Shown here: piece after piece, positions 6,185-6,434 of the stretch | Position numbering within the stretch: the first letter of the stretch is position 1 | Layout: every line of letters starts with the position of its first letter | Origin: Acidobacteriota bacterium | GTDB lineage: Bacteria; Acidobacteriota; Vicinamibacteria; Vicinamibacterales; JAKQTR01 | Length of the DNA: 6,434 nt | Assembly (NCBI GenBank): GCA_026393735.1 | Contig: JAPKZP010000632.1 | Location: forward strand, 1-6,434 | Direction: 5' to 3' | Program-made: the position numbers and the translations under genes | The notes under the pieces: generated by a model | The model's input: only the letters and a program-made list of their open reading frames with translations | Told to the model about the DNA's origin: nothing | Database searches by the model: none

Positions 6185-6434
6185 CTACTGGAGGCGGACC
6201 GTGCGGCGAGGGCCTCCCTGGACATCGTCGAGTTCGACGCTGTCGGCGGTCAACCCGGCCACCCGGTAGCGGCCGCCCACGGCCGTCCCGAGCGTCGCCA
6301 GCACGAGGTCGTTTCCAGCGCGGATGATCGCGGTGCGCTGGACGTCGTCGCCGTCCCTGGTCTCCGCCATGCCCTGCAGCACGATGTCGGGAGCGGCGGC
6401 CTGCGTCGCGAGTGCCGCCGTGACAGACTCCGAC
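6185..6434 (-). CDS. C-terminal fragment of an unrecognised protein, possibly PilP/GspC-like
   Basis: An open frame runs from the right edge of the window to a TAG at 6185-6187, giving 82 residues with no start codon required inside the window. The first 15 or so residues are Ala/Thr/Ser-rich, like a linker. The remainder reads as a small all-beta domain: VLQGMAET, then RTAIIRAGNDLVLATLG, GRYRVAGLTADSVEL and RRTVRLQ. The pattern G...RTAII...V.GRYRV..L..DSVEL.......R.V.L resembles the periplasmic beta domain shared by type IV pilus PilP and type II secretion GspC, where it links inner-membrane and secretin parts. I also recall similar short proteins in Acidobacteriota. The likeness is by eye only, and the N-terminal part that would show a membrane anchor is missing. 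An internal GTG at 6382 is unlikely to be the start because coding character continues upstream. Confidence 0.6.
   Translation of the reverse strand, partial: SESVTAALATQAAAPDIVLQGMAETRDGDDVQRTAIIRAGNDLVLATLGTAVGGRYRVAGLTADSVELDDVQGGPRRTVRLQ

Overview
The window is high in G+C and codes for central carbon metabolism. It carries a four-gene succinate dehydrogenase/fumarate reductase (complex II) operon on the + strand. Facing it on the - strand is a pair of TCA-cycle genes, icd then mdh. Partial genes lie at both edges: the last 27 codons of a probable pirin-family protein (+, left) and the last 82 codons of an unrecognised, possibly PilP/GspC-like protein (-, right). The host is a GC-rich bacterium. 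The E. coli-type NADP isocitrate dehydrogenase, the LDH-like malate dehydrogenase, the GTAGGGGCGGAC-type dispersed palindrome and the right-edge protein together remind me of Acidobacteriota (Vicinamibacteria-like). That is an impression from memory, not a demonstrated assignment.

Layout: 1-84 pirin tail (+). 85-313 is an intergenic region with a candidate sigma70-type promoter, two 12-bp palindromes and a pyrimidine-rich leader ending in a near-perfect Shine-Dalgarno. 314-3710 holds sdhA-sdhC-sdhD-sdhB, with gaps of only 10-19 nt and a strong Shine-Dalgarno before every gene. 3711-3830 is the convergent intergenic region, with a strong intrinsic terminator for the sdh operon and a REP-like palindrome that abuts, and appears to supply, the mdh stop codon. 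3831-4781 is mdh (-). 4843-6087 is icd (-). 6088-6184 holds a perfect TATAAT box and a 5'-end hairpin for icd. 6185-6434 is the partial gene (-).

The genes work together. Icd makes 2-oxoglutarate with NADPH, complex II interconverts succinate and fumarate while exchanging electrons with membrane quinone, and Mdh interconverts malate and oxaloacetate. The flavoprotein is FrdA-like in sequence, and its E. coli-type QFR/SQR discriminating position is Glu. Both membrane anchors carry an HxxxGxR motif and enough histidines for two haems. In vivo direction (succinate oxidation or fumarate reduction) cannot be decided from sequence. The linked icd and mdh make a TCA-cycle role reasonable.

I found no sign of a novel defence, mobile or biosynthetic system. 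The points most worth a second look are the anchor-in-the-middle gene order with probable di-haem anchors, a five-residue insertion in the Mdh active-site loop, the REP-like palindrome at the mdh stop codon, and the contrast between icd (no Shine-Dalgarno, 5' hairpin) and its neighbours.
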